This document shows positions 39,555 to 49,668 of a stretch of DNA of 64,000 nucleotides, piece after piece (the first letter of the stretch is position 1; every line of letters begins with the position of its first letter). The position numbers and the translations under genes were made by a program. The notes beneath the pieces are model-generated. The model was not told the DNA's origin, ran no database searches, and saw only the letters and a list, made by a program, of their open reading frames with translations. The stretch lies in assembly GCF_022009635.1 (NCBI RefSeq), contig NZ_CP091716.1, forward strand, positions 6,376,001 through 6,440,000, written 5' to 3'. The stretch is from Variovorax paradoxus. Lineage in GTDB: Bacteria; Pseudomonadota; Gammaproteobacteria; Burkholderiales; Burkholderiaceae_C.

Positions 39555-40367
39555 ATGCCCGTTGATCACGCCGCATTGACCGCCCTGGGCGAACGCATCG
39601 GTGCCAATGCCTGGCCCGGTTTTCTGTTTTTATTGCTGGCGCTGGCATTGGTGGCCGGCGTCGCGGCCTGGGGCTTCGAGCACCTGCGCCGCCGGCATGC
39701 GGCCCAGCCCGACCCGGGCGCCCGCCTCCTGTTCGGCGGGCTGGCGGTCGGCCTCGTGGCGGTGATCGTGCTGGCCTGGGGCTTTGCCGAGGTGGCGTCC
39801 GAGCTGGGCGACGGCCGCCCCATGGGCCTGCTGGACGAGGCGATCAGCCACGCGATGGGCGCGCAGACCCCGCCGGGCGTGCGCCATGTGTTCTCCTGGC
39901 TGACCCCTTTCGGCGACGCGGCCTTCATGGGGCTGCTGGGCCTGGCGGTCGCGGCCCTGCTGTGGCTGCGCGGCCACCGCGGCTTCGCGGTCGGTTGGCT
40001 GGCGGCGATCGCCGGCAACGCGGTGCTGAACGAGACGCTCAAGCACATCTTCGAGCGCGCGAGGCCGGTGCACGACTTCGGCATCGCGCAGGTCTCGGGC
40101 TATTCGTTTCCGAGCGGCCACAGCTCGGGCTCGATGGTGCTCTACGGCATGCTGGGCTACCTGGGGCTGCGCATGCTGCCGCCGCGCTGGCGGGTGCCGT
40201 CGGTGATGGCCGCCACGGTGGTGGTGGTCACGGTGGCGTGCAGCCGCCTCTTCCTGCGGGCGCACTACCCGAGCGACGTGCTCGCGGGGCTGTGCTCGGG
40301 CGGCGCGTGGCTGGCGATCTGCATCGCGAGCATCGAATACGCGCGGCACCATCGCGGCACGCGCTGA
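39555..40367 (+). CDS. PAP2-family membrane phosphatase
   Basis: 270 residues, about six hydrophobic segments. The three phosphatase motifs are KHIFERARP, PSGHSSG and SRLFLRAHYPSD, so the active site is complete. It acts on a lipid phosphate such as undecaprenyl diphosphate or phosphatidylglycerol phosphate; the substrate is unknown. It ends near a bidirectional terminator shared with the convergent asparaginase gene. Confidence 0.88.
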   Translation: MPVDHAALTALGERIGANAWPGFLFLLLALALVAGVAAWGFEHLRRRHAAQPDPGARLLFGGLAVGLVAVIVLAWGFAEVASELGDGRPMGLLDEAISHAMGAQTPPGVRHVFSWLTPFGDAAFMGLLGLAVAALLWLRGHRGFAVGWLAAIAGNAVLNETLKHIFERARPVHDFGIAQVSGYSFPSGHSSGSMVLYGMLGYLGLRMLPPRWRVPSVMAATVVVVTVACSRLFLRAHYPSDVLAGLCSGGAWLAICIASIEYARHHRGTR

Positions 40368-40384
40368 CCGGCGCTTCTTCCAGC

Positions 40385-40422
40385 AAAAAGGCCGCAGTGG
40401 AATTCACCACTGCGGCCTTTTT
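40385..40422. terminator. Bidirectional terminator between PAP2 and asparaginase genes
   Basis: A perfect 16-base-pair stem AAAAAGGCCGCAGTGG with CCACTGCGGCCTTTTT and a 6-base loop lies between two convergent genes. A-tracts and T-tracts at both ends allow termination in either direction. Confidence 0.93.
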
Positions 40423-40454
40423 GCATTCAGGGCACCGGGGCGCCCATCGGAAGA

Positions 40455-41549
<1,095 letters not shown>

Positions 41550-41673
41550 TTATTCGAAGCGGCGAGGAAGATACATGAACCATGCCCGCATGCCCTGCGC
41601 GCTCATGCCGGCATGGCATACGGCCATGCGCGAAGGATTACCATCGACCGCGCGCACCGCCGCCACCCTTGCC

Positions 41674-42366
41674 ATGAACGCCGAATCCGCCGCCACCCTC
41701 CCCGTCCCGACCGCCGCGAACGCCGCCCAGGAAATGCCCGCGCCCGACGGCCCGCTGTCGCGCGCGCGCCCGGGCCGCGAACGCATCATGGCGGCCATCC
41801 GAACGGCCGCGGTCACGGAGTTCAGCCTGCACGGGCTCAAGGGCACGTCCACCCAGGCCATCGCGGCGCGCGCGGGCCTGACCAAGCCCCAGCTGCACTA
41901 CTACATCGTGGGCAAGGAAGAGCTCTACGAAGAGCTGCTGATGCAGGTGCTGCATGCGTGGAAGGTGGTGTTCTCCTTCGAGGACGCGAGCGACCCTGCC
42001 ACCGTGCTGGGCGACTACATCCGCAAGAAGCTGGACCACGCGATCGACAGCCCCGAGATGTCGCGCATCTTCACGCGCGAGATTCTCGACGGCGGGCGCA
42101 ACCTCGACCGCTACTGGCCCAACGCACGTGCGTGGACGCAGAAGAAGGTCGACATCATCAACGGCTGGATCGCGCGCGGGCAGATGCGCCCGCTCGATGC
42201 GCGCATTTTGCTGATGCACATCTGGGCCATGACCCAGAGCTACGCCGACTACGCGATCCAGACGCGCGTGATGCTCGGCCTGCCGCCCGACGCGCCGATC
42301 GAGCGCGAACCGATCGCGCGCGAGCTCGTGACCTTCGTGTTGGGCGGCTGCGGCATCAAGGCCTAG
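41674..42366 (+). CDS. TetR-family regulator, RutR-like
   Basis: 230 residues. The HTH (about 38-82) has IMAAIRTAAVTEFSLHGLKGTSTQAIAARAGLTKPQLHYY. The ligand-binding domain resembles the YcdC/RutR C-domain, with SRIFTREILDGGRNL and IWAMTQSYADYAIQTRVMLG. RutR senses uracil and thymine in E. coli, and the nearby cytosine-deaminase-like cluster makes this notable, but the two are 1.8 kb apart with the lipoprotein and a convergent small gene between them. The ATG at 41674 gives a 35-residue N-terminal tail before the HTH. Confidence 0.85.
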   Translation: MNAESAATLPVPTAANAAQEMPAPDGPLSRARPGRERIMAAIRTAAVTEFSLHGLKGTSTQAIAARAGLTKPQLHYYIVGKEELYEELLMQVLHAWKVVFSFEDASDPATVLGDYIRKKLDHAIDSPEMSRIFTREILDGGRNLDRYWPNARAWTQKKVDIINGWIARGQMRPLDARILLMHIWAMTQSYADYAIQTRVMLGLPPDAPIEREPIARELVTFVLGGCGIKA

Positions 42367-42519
42367 CCTTTCTTCTTACCTTTCCTGCACGGGCCGTGCG
42401 CCCGCCGGCATTCAGTGACTTAAGGCACTGGCGGCCAGGCGCGTGCGCACCTACCTTCGCTGCCTTCGCCGGCGGGCTGTTCCGCCGAAGCGAATCACGA
42501 AAACAGGAGATCGAGGATC

Positions 42520-43638
42520 ATGAAGACGAGGTTGTTTCTTGCCGCGCTCGCAACGGCGGCACTGGTGGCTTGCGGAGGAGGAGGCGGCGGCGACGCAGGC
42601 AGCTTCCTTCCCGTCGGCGGCCAGCCCATCGGCGTGGCGCCGTCGCCATCGCCCTCCCCCGGGCCCGAACCTCAGCCCGAGAACCCCGCCCCGGCGCCCG
42701 CGCCCACGCCGGTCAGCGCCAGCTACAAGTACCTGAGCTTCGCGCAGGACCGCGACCCGGACGTCGACACCGCCACGAAGCGCTTCGACGACTACATCGC
42801 CCTGCTGAACCGCGAAGGCGCGGCGGGCTATCGTTACCTGGAGGGCGAGGCCGGAGGCTCCATCTCGCGGCTGCAGGACAGCTTCATGATGGTCAAGGAC
42901 ACCGACGCCACCTACCAGTACGAGTACAAGCGCCTGACCTACGACATCATGCAGAGCACCGCGATCCAGGCGCTGCTTCAGCAGGCGAAGGACCAGGGCG
43001 CACAGGGGATGGTGCTGCTGAAGCTCCTGGCGCCCATCGACCTCAACGGCAACCTCGACCCCGAGTTCGCGGTGCTCTACCGCAAGGAGATCGGCTCGCC
43101 GCGCACCTATGACGTGACGGCCGAGCTCTACGCGGAGAACTCCTCCGACTACGTGAACCGCGCGAACTCGCAAGGCGCGAACGGCTACCGACCCTGGGCC
43201 ACGCCCTTCCTGGTCAACCAGGGCAACTATCAGTTCTTCCTGAAGGACCTGAGCAGCGCCGCGCGCTACGACGTGAAGGCGGTGATCAGCCCGCTGAGCG
43301 TGGTCGGCGGCACCACGGACGACCTCAAGGCGCAGATCCGCGAACAGGGCTCGCAGGGCTACCGGCTGCTGAAGAACCGCTTCCTGGAAGACGGCAAGAA
43401 TTTCTACTTCTACGTGAAGGACACGACGCAGTCGAGCACGTTCGAGTACGAGTTCCTCGACAACCCCGATCCGCTGTTCGGACTGCAGGAAGCCAATGCG
43501 GTGCAGGCGAACGCGCAGACGGCCAACGGCCTGCGTTACTTCGGCCTCCCCGACTCCCCGGTGTTCTTCAGGTCCCTGGCCTGCACGGGCCCGCTGTGCC
43601 TGTCGCCGGACCAGACCGAGACCAGCAACAAGAACTGA
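42520..43638 (+). CDS. Lipoprotein with four DUF4177-like repeats
   Basis: 372 residues. The lipobox VACG places lipidation at Cys18, after a Gly-run and a Pro/Ala/Ser linker (about 35-66). Four repeats follow, near residues 69-127, 132-189, 197-243 and 250-301. Each has a strand with YxY or YDV, a helix ending in (Q/A)(G/S)xxGYR or GAQGM, and a strand ending in xKD. They resemble DUF4177-type units; the repeats are too divergent to be recent. The role is unknown. An AGGAGA ribosome site lies 10-15 bases upstream. Confidence 0.75.
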   Translation: MKTRLFLAALATAALVACGGGGGGDAGSFLPVGGQPIGVAPSPSPSPGPEPQPENPAPAPAPTPVSASYKYLSFAQDRDPDVDTATKRFDDYIALLNREGAAGYRYLEGEAGGSISRLQDSFMMVKDTDATYQYEYKRLTYDIMQSTAIQALLQQAKDQGAQGMVLLKLLAPIDLNGNLDPEFAVLYRKEIGSPRTYDVTAELYAENSSDYVNRANSQGANGYRPWATPFLVNQGNYQFFLKDLSSAARYDVKAVISPLSVVGGTTDDLKAQIREQGSQGYRLLKNRFLEDGKNFYFYVKDTTQSSTFEYEFLDNPDPLFGLQEANAVQANAQTANGLRYFGLPDSPVFFRSLACTGPLCLSPDQTETSNKN

Positions 43639-43661
43639 GCGCGCACCAAGCCAGGCGCGGC

Positions 43662-43985
43662 CTACAACCCGTGCACCACCCAGGTCTCGCCTGGCGCCGT
43701 CGGCAGGCGCACCGTGCTTTCGCCGACGTGATCGAAGCGGTATTCACGCCCGCCGATGACGACCGACCTCATGTTCGTCCACACCCGGTAGTCATAGCCA
43801 TCGGGCGCGGGCGTGACCTCGAGCACGCGAAACACCGGCGGCACGGTCACGGCGATGCGCACCCGGGCCGAGGCGCTGCCGCTGCCGGCCGTGGATTCGG
43901 CGCCGCACAAGATCGGTGCAAGAAGCAGCACCGCCACCGCGCTTCCAAGGCCGCGGCGGCCGGATTGAAGCCAACTTCCTGTCAT
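43662..43985 (-). CDS. Small exported protein of unknown function
   Basis: 107 residues from the ATG at 43985. A hydrophobic segment (GSAVAVLLLAPILCGA, about 14-29) indicates a signal peptide. The mature part has IAVTVPPVFRVLEVTP and YDYRVWTNMRSVVIGGREYRF. No family is recognised. It is on the opposite strand to the neighbouring lipoprotein and oxidoreductase genes and converges on the lipoprotein, ending 23 bases from its stop. Confidence 0.55.
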   Translation of the reverse strand: MTGSWLQSGRRGLGSAVAVLLLAPILCGAESTAGSGSASARVRIAVTVPPVFRVLEVTPAPDGYDYRVWTNMRSVVIGGREYRFDHVGESTVRLPTAPGETWVVHGL

Positions 43986-44109
43986 AACGCCCGATCCGCA
44001 AGAACATGAGTCGCGGGCGCCGCCACGGCGCCAGCCTCCGGATATCGGCCGCTTCGCCAAAAACTGAAGGGCACCGCGCTCCCGCGGTGCGCGCCTGCTG
44101 GCACGTCGC

Positions 44110-44146
44110 TTGCATAACCTGACCACTTGCTCTGATTAAGCGGTCA
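44110..44146 (+). promoter_or_regulatory. Promoter with overlapping inverted repeat for the N-heterocycle operon
   Basis: A -35 box TTGCAT (44110-44115) and a -10 box TGATTA (44133-44138) are separated by 17 bases. The start codon at 44155 is about 10 bases after the expected initiation point. An inverted repeat TGACC (44120-44124) with GGTCA (44142-44146) flanks the -10 box and could bind a dimeric regulator. Confidence 0.5.
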
Positions 44147-44154
44147 AACACACC

Positions 44155-44742
44155 ATGCGCGTGCTCGTCGTCTACTGCCACCCGGTCGAAACCAGCTTCC
44201 ATGCCGCCTTGCACCAGGAGGTGCTGAAGAACCTGCGCGCCGCCGGGCACGAGGTGGACGACTGCGACCTCTACGCCGAAGGCTTCAACCCGGTGCTGTC
44301 GCGCGAGGAACGGCTGGGCTACCACGACGTGCCCTCCAACCGGCTGCCGCTCGCGCCCTACGTGGAGCGGCTGCAGTGGGCCGAAGGCATCGTGTTCTGC
44401 TTTCCGACCTGGTGCTTCGGCCTGCCGGCGATGCTCAAGGGCTACTTCGACCGGCTCTTCATGCCGGGCGTGGCCTTCGACATCAGCGACCCGGCCAACG
44501 TGAAGCCGATGCTCACGCACATCAAGCGCATCAGCGCCGTGGTCACCTACGGCCGCCCGCGCTGGATGGCGATGTACATGGGCGATCCGCCGCGCAAGAT
44601 CGTCACGCGCTACATGAAGCGGCTCACCGGCCAGCGGGCCCGGGTGGACTACCACGCCCACTACCACATGAACATCGCGACCGAGCCCCAGCTCAAGCGC
44701 TTCATGGCGCGCGTGGGCCAGGCCATGGCGCGCTTCGCATGA
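44155..44742 (+). CDS. Flavodoxin-fold NAD(P)H oxidoreductase
   Basis: 195 residues. The N-terminus MRVLVVYCHPVETSFHAALH is the FMN/FAD phosphate-binding start of the NQO1/MdaB-like family. The loop FPTWCFGLPAMLKGYFDRLF (about 86-105) is its signature flavin contact. It transfers hydride from NAD(P)H to quinones or aromatic substrates. First gene of the operon; its stop overlaps the amidohydrolase start (ATGA). Its job in the pathway is not clear. Confidence 0.87.
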   Translation: MRVLVVYCHPVETSFHAALHQEVLKNLRAAGHEVDDCDLYAEGFNPVLSREERLGYHDVPSNRLPLAPYVERLQWAEGIVFCFPTWCFGLPAMLKGYFDRLFMPGVAFDISDPANVKPMLTHIKRISAVVTYGRPRWMAMYMGDPPRKIVTRYMKRLTGQRARVDYHAHYHMNIATEPQLKRFMARVGQAMARFA

Positions 44743-46016
44743 ACGCGCCCGCGCTGATCGACAACCTGCGGCTGCCGCGCTGGCTGCTGCCGACGGACTG
44801 GCCGCTGCACGAGGGCGTGCCGGTGCTGGCGCGCCTCGCGATCGAGGCCGGCCGCGTGCAGTCGGTGCGGCCCATGCACGCCGCCGACGCCCCCGTCTCG
44901 CAGGGCTGGTGGGATGCCGCCGGCAGGCTGGCGCTGCCCGGCTTCGTCGATGCCCACACGCACCTGGACAAGGCCTTCACCCTGCCGCGCATGAAAGAGG
45001 TGCGGCCCGGCCTGCTCGGCGCCATCGACGCGATGCTGGCCGACCGCGTGCACTGGACGCCCGCCGACGTGCGCGAGCGCGCCTCGCGCGGCCTGCAATG
45101 GGCCTGGGAATGCGGCACCACGCATGTGCGCACGCACGTCGACTGGTGGGAACCCGAGTCGCTGCCGATGGCATGGCCGGTGATGGCCGAACTCGCACAG
45201 GAATGGGCCGGCAGGCTGAAGCTGGAGCAGGTCAGCCTGATCAAGCTGCCGCTGTTCGAGGACGCGGCGCAGGCGATGCGGCTCGCGAAGCAGGTGAAGG
45301 CCACCGGGCCGCATGCGCTGCTCGGCGGCTTCGTGCACTCCACCAACTGGAGCGAGAACGCGCTGCGCAACCTGCTGGTGGCGGCGCAGGCCTGCGAGCT
45401 CGACATCGACCTGCATGTGGACGAAGAACTCAACGCCGCCGCGGTCGGCCTGCAGACCACGGCGCGCATCCTGCGCGAGATCGGCTACCAGGGCCGTGTG
45501 GTCTGCGGCCACATCTGCGCGCTCTCGGCCCAGCCCGAGGCACAGGCCTTCGCCACGCTCGACGCGGTGGCGCGCGCCCCCATCACCGTGGTGTCGCTGC
45601 CCGCCACCAACCTGCTGCTGCAGGACGCCGTCACCGGCCGCACGCCGCGGCAGCGCGGCATCACGCTGGTAAAGGAAGCGCGCGAGCGCGGCATTCCGCT
45701 GCTGTTCGCGAGCGACAACGTGCAAGACCCCTTCTGCCGGCTCGGCAGCTTCGACCCCGTCGAGGCGCTGGGCACCGCCGCGCTGGTGGCGCAGCTCGAC
45801 GAGCCCTTCGACACCTGGTCGCAAACGCTGTGCCGCGGCGACTGGCTGCAGCGCGAGCCGGTGGCCGGCACGCCCACGCTGGTCGGCGCCAGGGCCGATC
45901 TCGTGCTGTTCACGCAGGCCGACCGCCACGGCTGGCCTTCGCGCACCGCCGACCGCGTGGTGCTGCGCGACGGCCGCGTGACGCACGGCGACGCGACGCC
46001 TTTCTTCCCCCAGTAA
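44739..46016 (+). CDS. Amidohydrolase (cytosine-deaminase-like)
   Basis: 425 residues. Metal-binding HxH lies in VDAHTHLDKAF, with further ligands in LHVDEELN, CGHICALS and the Asp of FASDNVQDPF, the set of cytosine deaminase (CodA-type) enzymes. It deaminates or opens an N-heterocycle such as a pyrimidine or related ring. It overlaps the oxidoreductase stop and is 17 bases from the creatininase gene. Confidence 0.87.
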   Translation: MNAPALIDNLRLPRWLLPTDWPLHEGVPVLARLAIEAGRVQSVRPMHAADAPVSQGWWDAAGRLALPGFVDAHTHLDKAFTLPRMKEVRPGLLGAIDAMLADRVHWTPADVRERASRGLQWAWECGTTHVRTHVDWWEPESLPMAWPVMAELAQEWAGRLKLEQVSLIKLPLFEDAAQAMRLAKQVKATGPHALLGGFVHSTNWSENALRNLLVAAQACELDIDLHVDEELNAAAVGLQTTARILREIGYQGRVVCGHICALSAQPEAQAFATLDAVARAPITVVSLPATNLLLQDAVTGRTPRQRGITLVKEARERGIPLLFASDNVQDPFCRLGSFDPVEALGTAALVAQLDEPFDTWSQTLCRGDWLQREPVAGTPTLVGARADLVLFTQADRHGWPSRTADRVVLRDGRVTHGDATPFFPQ

Positions 46017-46033
46017 AGAACACAAGGACTCCC

Positions 46034-46897
46034 ATGCTCCACGGCTACATCCCGCCCCACCGCTTCCTGCCCTACCTGAGCTGGACCGAAATCGCAGCGC
46101 TGCCTGACCGCGAGAACACCGTCATCGTGCTGCCCTGTGGCGCCATCGAGCAGCACGGTCCGCACCTGCCCTGCTCGGTCGACAGCGTCATCTCGTCGGG
46201 CGTGATGGGCCGGGCGCTCGAGAAGCTGCCGGCCGAGGTGCGCGCCTTCGCGCTGCCGGCCATCACCTACGGCAAGTCGGAAGAGCACCTGCACTTTCCC
46301 GGCACCATGACGCTCACCGGCACCACGCTGCTCGCGACCGTGACGGAGATCGGCGAGTCGGTGTACCGGGCGGGCTTTCGCAAGCTGCTGTTCGCCAACG
46401 GCCACGGCGGCCAGCCGCAGGTGCTGGAGATGGCCGCGCGCGAACTGCGCCTGCGCCACGGCGACTTCGTGGTGGTGCCGCACGGCGTGTCGCGGCTGCC
46501 GAGCGCGGCCAGCAAGCAGGTGAGCGAGCAGGAGAAAAAGCTGGCAATGCACGCCGGCCACTCCGAGACCGCGCTGATGCTCGCGCTGGCGCCCGAGACG
46601 GTGCACATGGAGCGCGCGGTGGCCAACTTTCCGCCGCCCTTTCCCATCAAGCTGCTGTCGGCCGATGGCCGCCCGGCCTGCGCCTGGACCGCGCGCGACT
46701 TCGGCCCGAGCGGCGTCATCGGCGACCCGACCACGGCCACGCGCGAGCAGGGCGAAGCCATCCTGGAGACGCTCTCCGACAGCTGGGTGCAGGCGCTGAC
46801 CGAGCTGCATGCACTGCGCTGGGTCGTGCGCGAGGAGGCCACGTGGGAGCGCGGGCACCAGCAGGGCTTTATCCAGCAGCAGTTCGAAGCCGCCTGA
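46034..46897 (+). CDS. Creatininase-family amidohydrolase
   Basis: 287 residues. The metal-binding block is PCGAIEQHGPHLP (about 35-47), and ANGHGGQPQVLEMAARELRL with further His in HAGHSETALML complete the site. Members hydrolyse cyclic amides such as creatinine or formamide-like bonds. Next to a deaminase-like amidohydrolase and an importer, it most likely performs a ring-opening step; the substrate is not determinable. An AAGGA ribosome site precedes 46034. Confidence 0.88.
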   Translation: MLHGYIPPHRFLPYLSWTEIAALPDRENTVIVLPCGAIEQHGPHLPCSVDSVISSGVMGRALEKLPAEVRAFALPAITYGKSEEHLHFPGTMTLTGTTLLATVTEIGESVYRAGFRKLLFANGHGGQPQVLEMAARELRLRHGDFVVVPHGVSRLPSAASKQVSEQEKKLAMHAGHSETALMLALAPETVHMERAVANFPPPFPIKLLSADGRPACAWTARDFGPSGVIGDPTTATREQGEAILETLSDSWVQALTELHALRWVVREEATWERGHQQGFIQQQFEAA

Positions 46898-46972
46898 GCC
46901 TGCTTCTTGCATCGGCCCCTTCACCGCTTTCTTTTTCCCGAAAACTTCCCAGCCTCCGAAAGGTCCCCACCC

Positions 46973-47956
46973 ATGCGCTCCTTCGCACTGTCCCTGGCCG
47001 GCGCCGCCGCCATCGCCTTCCTCGCCACCGCGCCCGCGCAGGCCGAGGACAAGTTCACCTACATGACCAACTGGTACGCGCAGGCCGAGCACGGCGGCTT
47101 CTACCAGGCGGTGGCGCAGGGCATCTACAAGAAGTACGGCCTGGACGTGACCATCAAGATGGGCGGCCCGCAGGTCAACATCACGCAGATGATGGCCGCC
47201 GGCCAGGCCGACTGCATCATGGGCTCGAGCGACATCCAGATGATGCAGGTGCGCGAAGGCGGCGTGCCGGTGGTCAACGTGGCGGCCTTCTTCCAGAAGG
47301 ACCCGCAGGTGCTGATCGCGCACGACGACGTGAAGAAATTCGAAGACCTCAAGGGCAAGACACTGCTCATCGGTGCGCAGGCGCAGCGCGGCTACTGGCC
47401 GTGGCTGAAGGCCAAGTTCGGCTTCACCGACGAGCAGACGCGTCCCTACACCTTCAACATCCAGCCCTTCGTGGCCGACAAGAACACCGCGCAGCAGGGC
47501 TACCTGACCTCGGAGCCCTTCGCCATCCAGAAGGCCGGCGTGAAGAGCACCGTGCTGATGTTCAGCGACCACGGCTTCCCGGCCTACGCGACCACCGTGT
47601 CGTGCATGGAGAAGACGCTGAAGGACCGCAACAAGCAGGTGGCCGCCTTCGTGAAGGCCTCGGCCGAAGGCTGGAAGAGCTACCTGGCCGATCCGGCGCC
47701 CGCCAATGCGCTGATCAAGAAAGACAACCCCAACATGACCGACGAGCAGCTGGCCTACAGCGTCGCCAAGCTCAAGGAGATGGGGATGATCACCGGCGGC
47801 GACGCCGCCAAGCTCGGCATCGGCGTGATGACCGATGCGCGCGCCAAGGCGAGCTACGACTTCCTGGTGGCTTCCAAGCTGCTCGACCCGGCCAAGGTCG
47901 AACTCGCAAAGACGTACAGCACCGAGTTCGTCAAGGACGCCAAGGTCCTGCCCTGA
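46973..47956 (+). CDS. ABC transporter substrate-binding protein (NMT1/THI5-like)
   Basis: 327 residues. The signal peptide ends in APAQA (residue 24). The mature start DKFTYMTNWYAQAEHGGFYQAVAQGIYKKYGLDVT is typical of NMT1/THI5-type binding proteins for thiamine precursors, nitrate, sulfonates or similar small ligands; here it may bind the N-heterocycle. It precedes its ATPase and permease, completing an importer. Confidence 0.9.
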   Translation: MRSFALSLAGAAAIAFLATAPAQAEDKFTYMTNWYAQAEHGGFYQAVAQGIYKKYGLDVTIKMGGPQVNITQMMAAGQADCIMGSSDIQMMQVREGGVPVVNVAAFFQKDPQVLIAHDDVKKFEDLKGKTLLIGAQAQRGYWPWLKAKFGFTDEQTRPYTFNIQPFVADKNTAQQGYLTSEPFAIQKAGVKSTVLMFSDHGFPAYATTVSCMEKTLKDRNKQVAAFVKASAEGWKSYLADPAPANALIKKDNPNMTDEQLAYSVAKLKEMGMITGGDAAKLGIGVMTDARAKASYDFLVASKLLDPAKVELAKTYSTEFVKDAKVLP

Positions 47957-48020
47957 CGCTTGGGCATTGCCCTGAAACCAGGCGGCCGCGCGACGCGGCC
48001 GTTCTCGAAAGGCCTCACGA

Positions 48021-48857
48021 ATGAATCGCATCGACCCCCACACGCTGGCACCACCGCCGGAACTCGCGCCCGCGGTGCCCGCCGTCGAGGTGCTCTCGGC
48101 GGAGAAGACTTATCCCAACGGCACGCAGGCGCTGCTGCCGGTGGACCTGTCGATCGCCGAGGGCGAATTCGTCACGCTGCTCGGCCCCTCGGGCTGCGGC
48201 AAGAGCACGCTGCTGAAGATGGTGGCCGGCATGCTCGAGCCCAGCGACGGCCGGCTGCTGGTCTGGCGCAAGCCGGTGGGCCAGTTGCATGACAGCGCGC
48301 GGAAGATGTCCTTCGTGTTCCAGTCGCCCACGCTCATGCCCTGGGCCAGCGTGCGCACCAATGTACGGCTGCCGCTGGACCTGGCCGGCGTGCCCCGCAA
48401 GGAGGCCGATGCGCGGGTGACGGAATCGCTCGCGCTGGTGGGCCTGGAGAAGTTCGCCGATGCGCTGCCGCGCGCGCTTTCGGGCGGCATGCAGATGCGC
48501 GTGTCGATCGCGCGCGGACTCGTCACGCAGCCCGACCTGCTGCTGATGGACGAGCCCTTCGGCGCGCTCGACGAAATCACGCGCCACAAGCTCGACGCCG
48601 ACCTGCTGGAGCTGTGGCGCAAGAAGAAGCTCACGGTGATCTTCGTGACGCACTCGATCCACGAAGCGGTGTTCCTGTCGAGCCGCGTGGTGATGATGGC
48701 CGCGCGACCGGGCCGCGTAGTCGAGCAGTTCCAGATCGACGAACCCTATCCGCGCAGCGCCGATTTCATGGTGACGCCCGAATTCGCGCGCCATGCAAAA
48801 AGGCTGCAGGACAGCCTGCTGCGCGCCAGCAGCACCGACGAGGAGCCCGCGCGATGA
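48021..48857 (+). CDS. ABC transporter ATP-binding protein
   Basis: 278 residues. Walker A is LGPSGCGKST (about 54-63), the Q-loop is FVFQSPTLMPW, the signature is LSGGMQMRVSIAR, Walker B is LLLMDEPFGALDE and the H-loop is VTHSIHEA. It resembles the SsuB/TauB group. It powers the importer encoded by the flanking genes. Its stop overlaps the permease start (ATGA). Confidence 0.95.
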   Translation: MNRIDPHTLAPPPELAPAVPAVEVLSAEKTYPNGTQALLPVDLSIAEGEFVTLLGPSGCGKSTLLKMVAGMLEPSDGRLLVWRKPVGQLHDSARKMSFVFQSPTLMPWASVRTNVRLPLDLAGVPRKEADARVTESLALVGLEKFADALPRALSGGMQMRVSIARGLVTQPDLLLMDEPFGALDEITRHKLDADLLELWRKKKLTVIFVTHSIHEAVFLSSRVVMMAARPGRVVEQFQIDEPYPRSADFMVTPEFARHAKRLQDSLLRASSTDEEPAR

Positions 48858-49660
48858 AGAAGAACATTCCCCTGATGAGCCAGCCGCGCGTGCAGCGCGT
48901 GCTGTACCCGGTGTTGATCGGCGTGGTGCTGGTGGCGCTGTGGCAGTGGATGGTGGTGGCGATGGAGCTGCCCGCCTACCTCGTGCCCTCGCCCTACCTG
49001 ATGATGCAGACGCTGGTGACCGACTGGGCGCCGCTGGGCAATGCGCTGCTGGTCACGCTGAAGATCACGGTGCTGTCGTTCCTGCTGGCCACGGTGGCGG
49101 GCGTGCTGATCTCGTTCCTGTTCGTGCAGAGCAAGCGCATCGAGACCGCGCTCTTTCCGTACGCGGTGCTGCTGCAGGTGACGCCCATCGTGGCGGTGGC
49201 GCCGCTGATCATCATCTGGGTGAAGAACCCGGTGGCCGCCATGACGGTGTGCGCGGCGCTGGTGGCGCTGTTCCCCATCATCAGCAACACCACGCTGGGC
49301 CTGCGCAGCATCGACCCCGACCTGCAGAGCTACTTCAAGCTCAACCGCGCGACGCGCTGGCAGCAGCTGGTGCGGCTGCGCATTCCGAGCGCGCTGCCGT
49401 ACTTCTTCGGCGGGCTGCGCATTTCCAGCGGCCTCGCGCTGATCGGCGCGGTGGTGGCGGAGTTCGTCGCGGGCACGGGCGGCTCCGGCGCGGGGCTGGC
49501 CTACCAGATCCTGCAGGCGGGCTTCCAGCTGAACATTCCGCGCATGTTCGCCGCGCTGCTGCTCATTTCCCTCACCGGTGTCGCGCTCTTCGTGCTGATG
49601 GCCTGGCTCACCAAGGTGGCGCTGGGCTCGTGGCATGCGAGTGAACTTTCCCAGGATTGA
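48854..49660 (+). CDS. ABC transporter permease
   Basis: 268 residues, about six membrane segments. The coupling EAA-like loop is in ATRWQQLVRLRIPSALPYFFGGLRI (about 170-194), and the N-terminal hydrophobic segment lies at 15-36. It forms the inner-membrane channel for the substrate of the preceding binding protein. The start at 48854 overlaps the ATPase stop. Confidence 0.93.
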   Translation: MKKNIPLMSQPRVQRVLYPVLIGVVLVALWQWMVVAMELPAYLVPSPYLMMQTLVTDWAPLGNALLVTLKITVLSFLLATVAGVLISFLFVQSKRIETALFPYAVLLQVTPIVAVAPLIIIWVKNPVAAMTVCAALVALFPIISNTTLGLRSIDPDLQSYFKLNRATRWQQLVRLRIPSALPYFFGGLRISSGLALIGAVVAEFVAGTGGSGAGLAYQILQAGFQLNIPRMFAALLLISLTGVALFVLMAWLTKVALGSWHASELSQD

Positions 49661-49668
49661 ACTTGACC

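Noticed and set aside
46973..47956. Calling the binding protein a thiamine-precursor (ThiY) transporter
   Set aside because: Family similarity is broad and the operon contains amidohydrolases, not thiamine genes.
45485..48043. 852-codon minus-strand frame opposite the creatininase and binding-protein genes
   Set aside because: Arg/Leu/His-rich shadow of three well-supported plus-strand genes.
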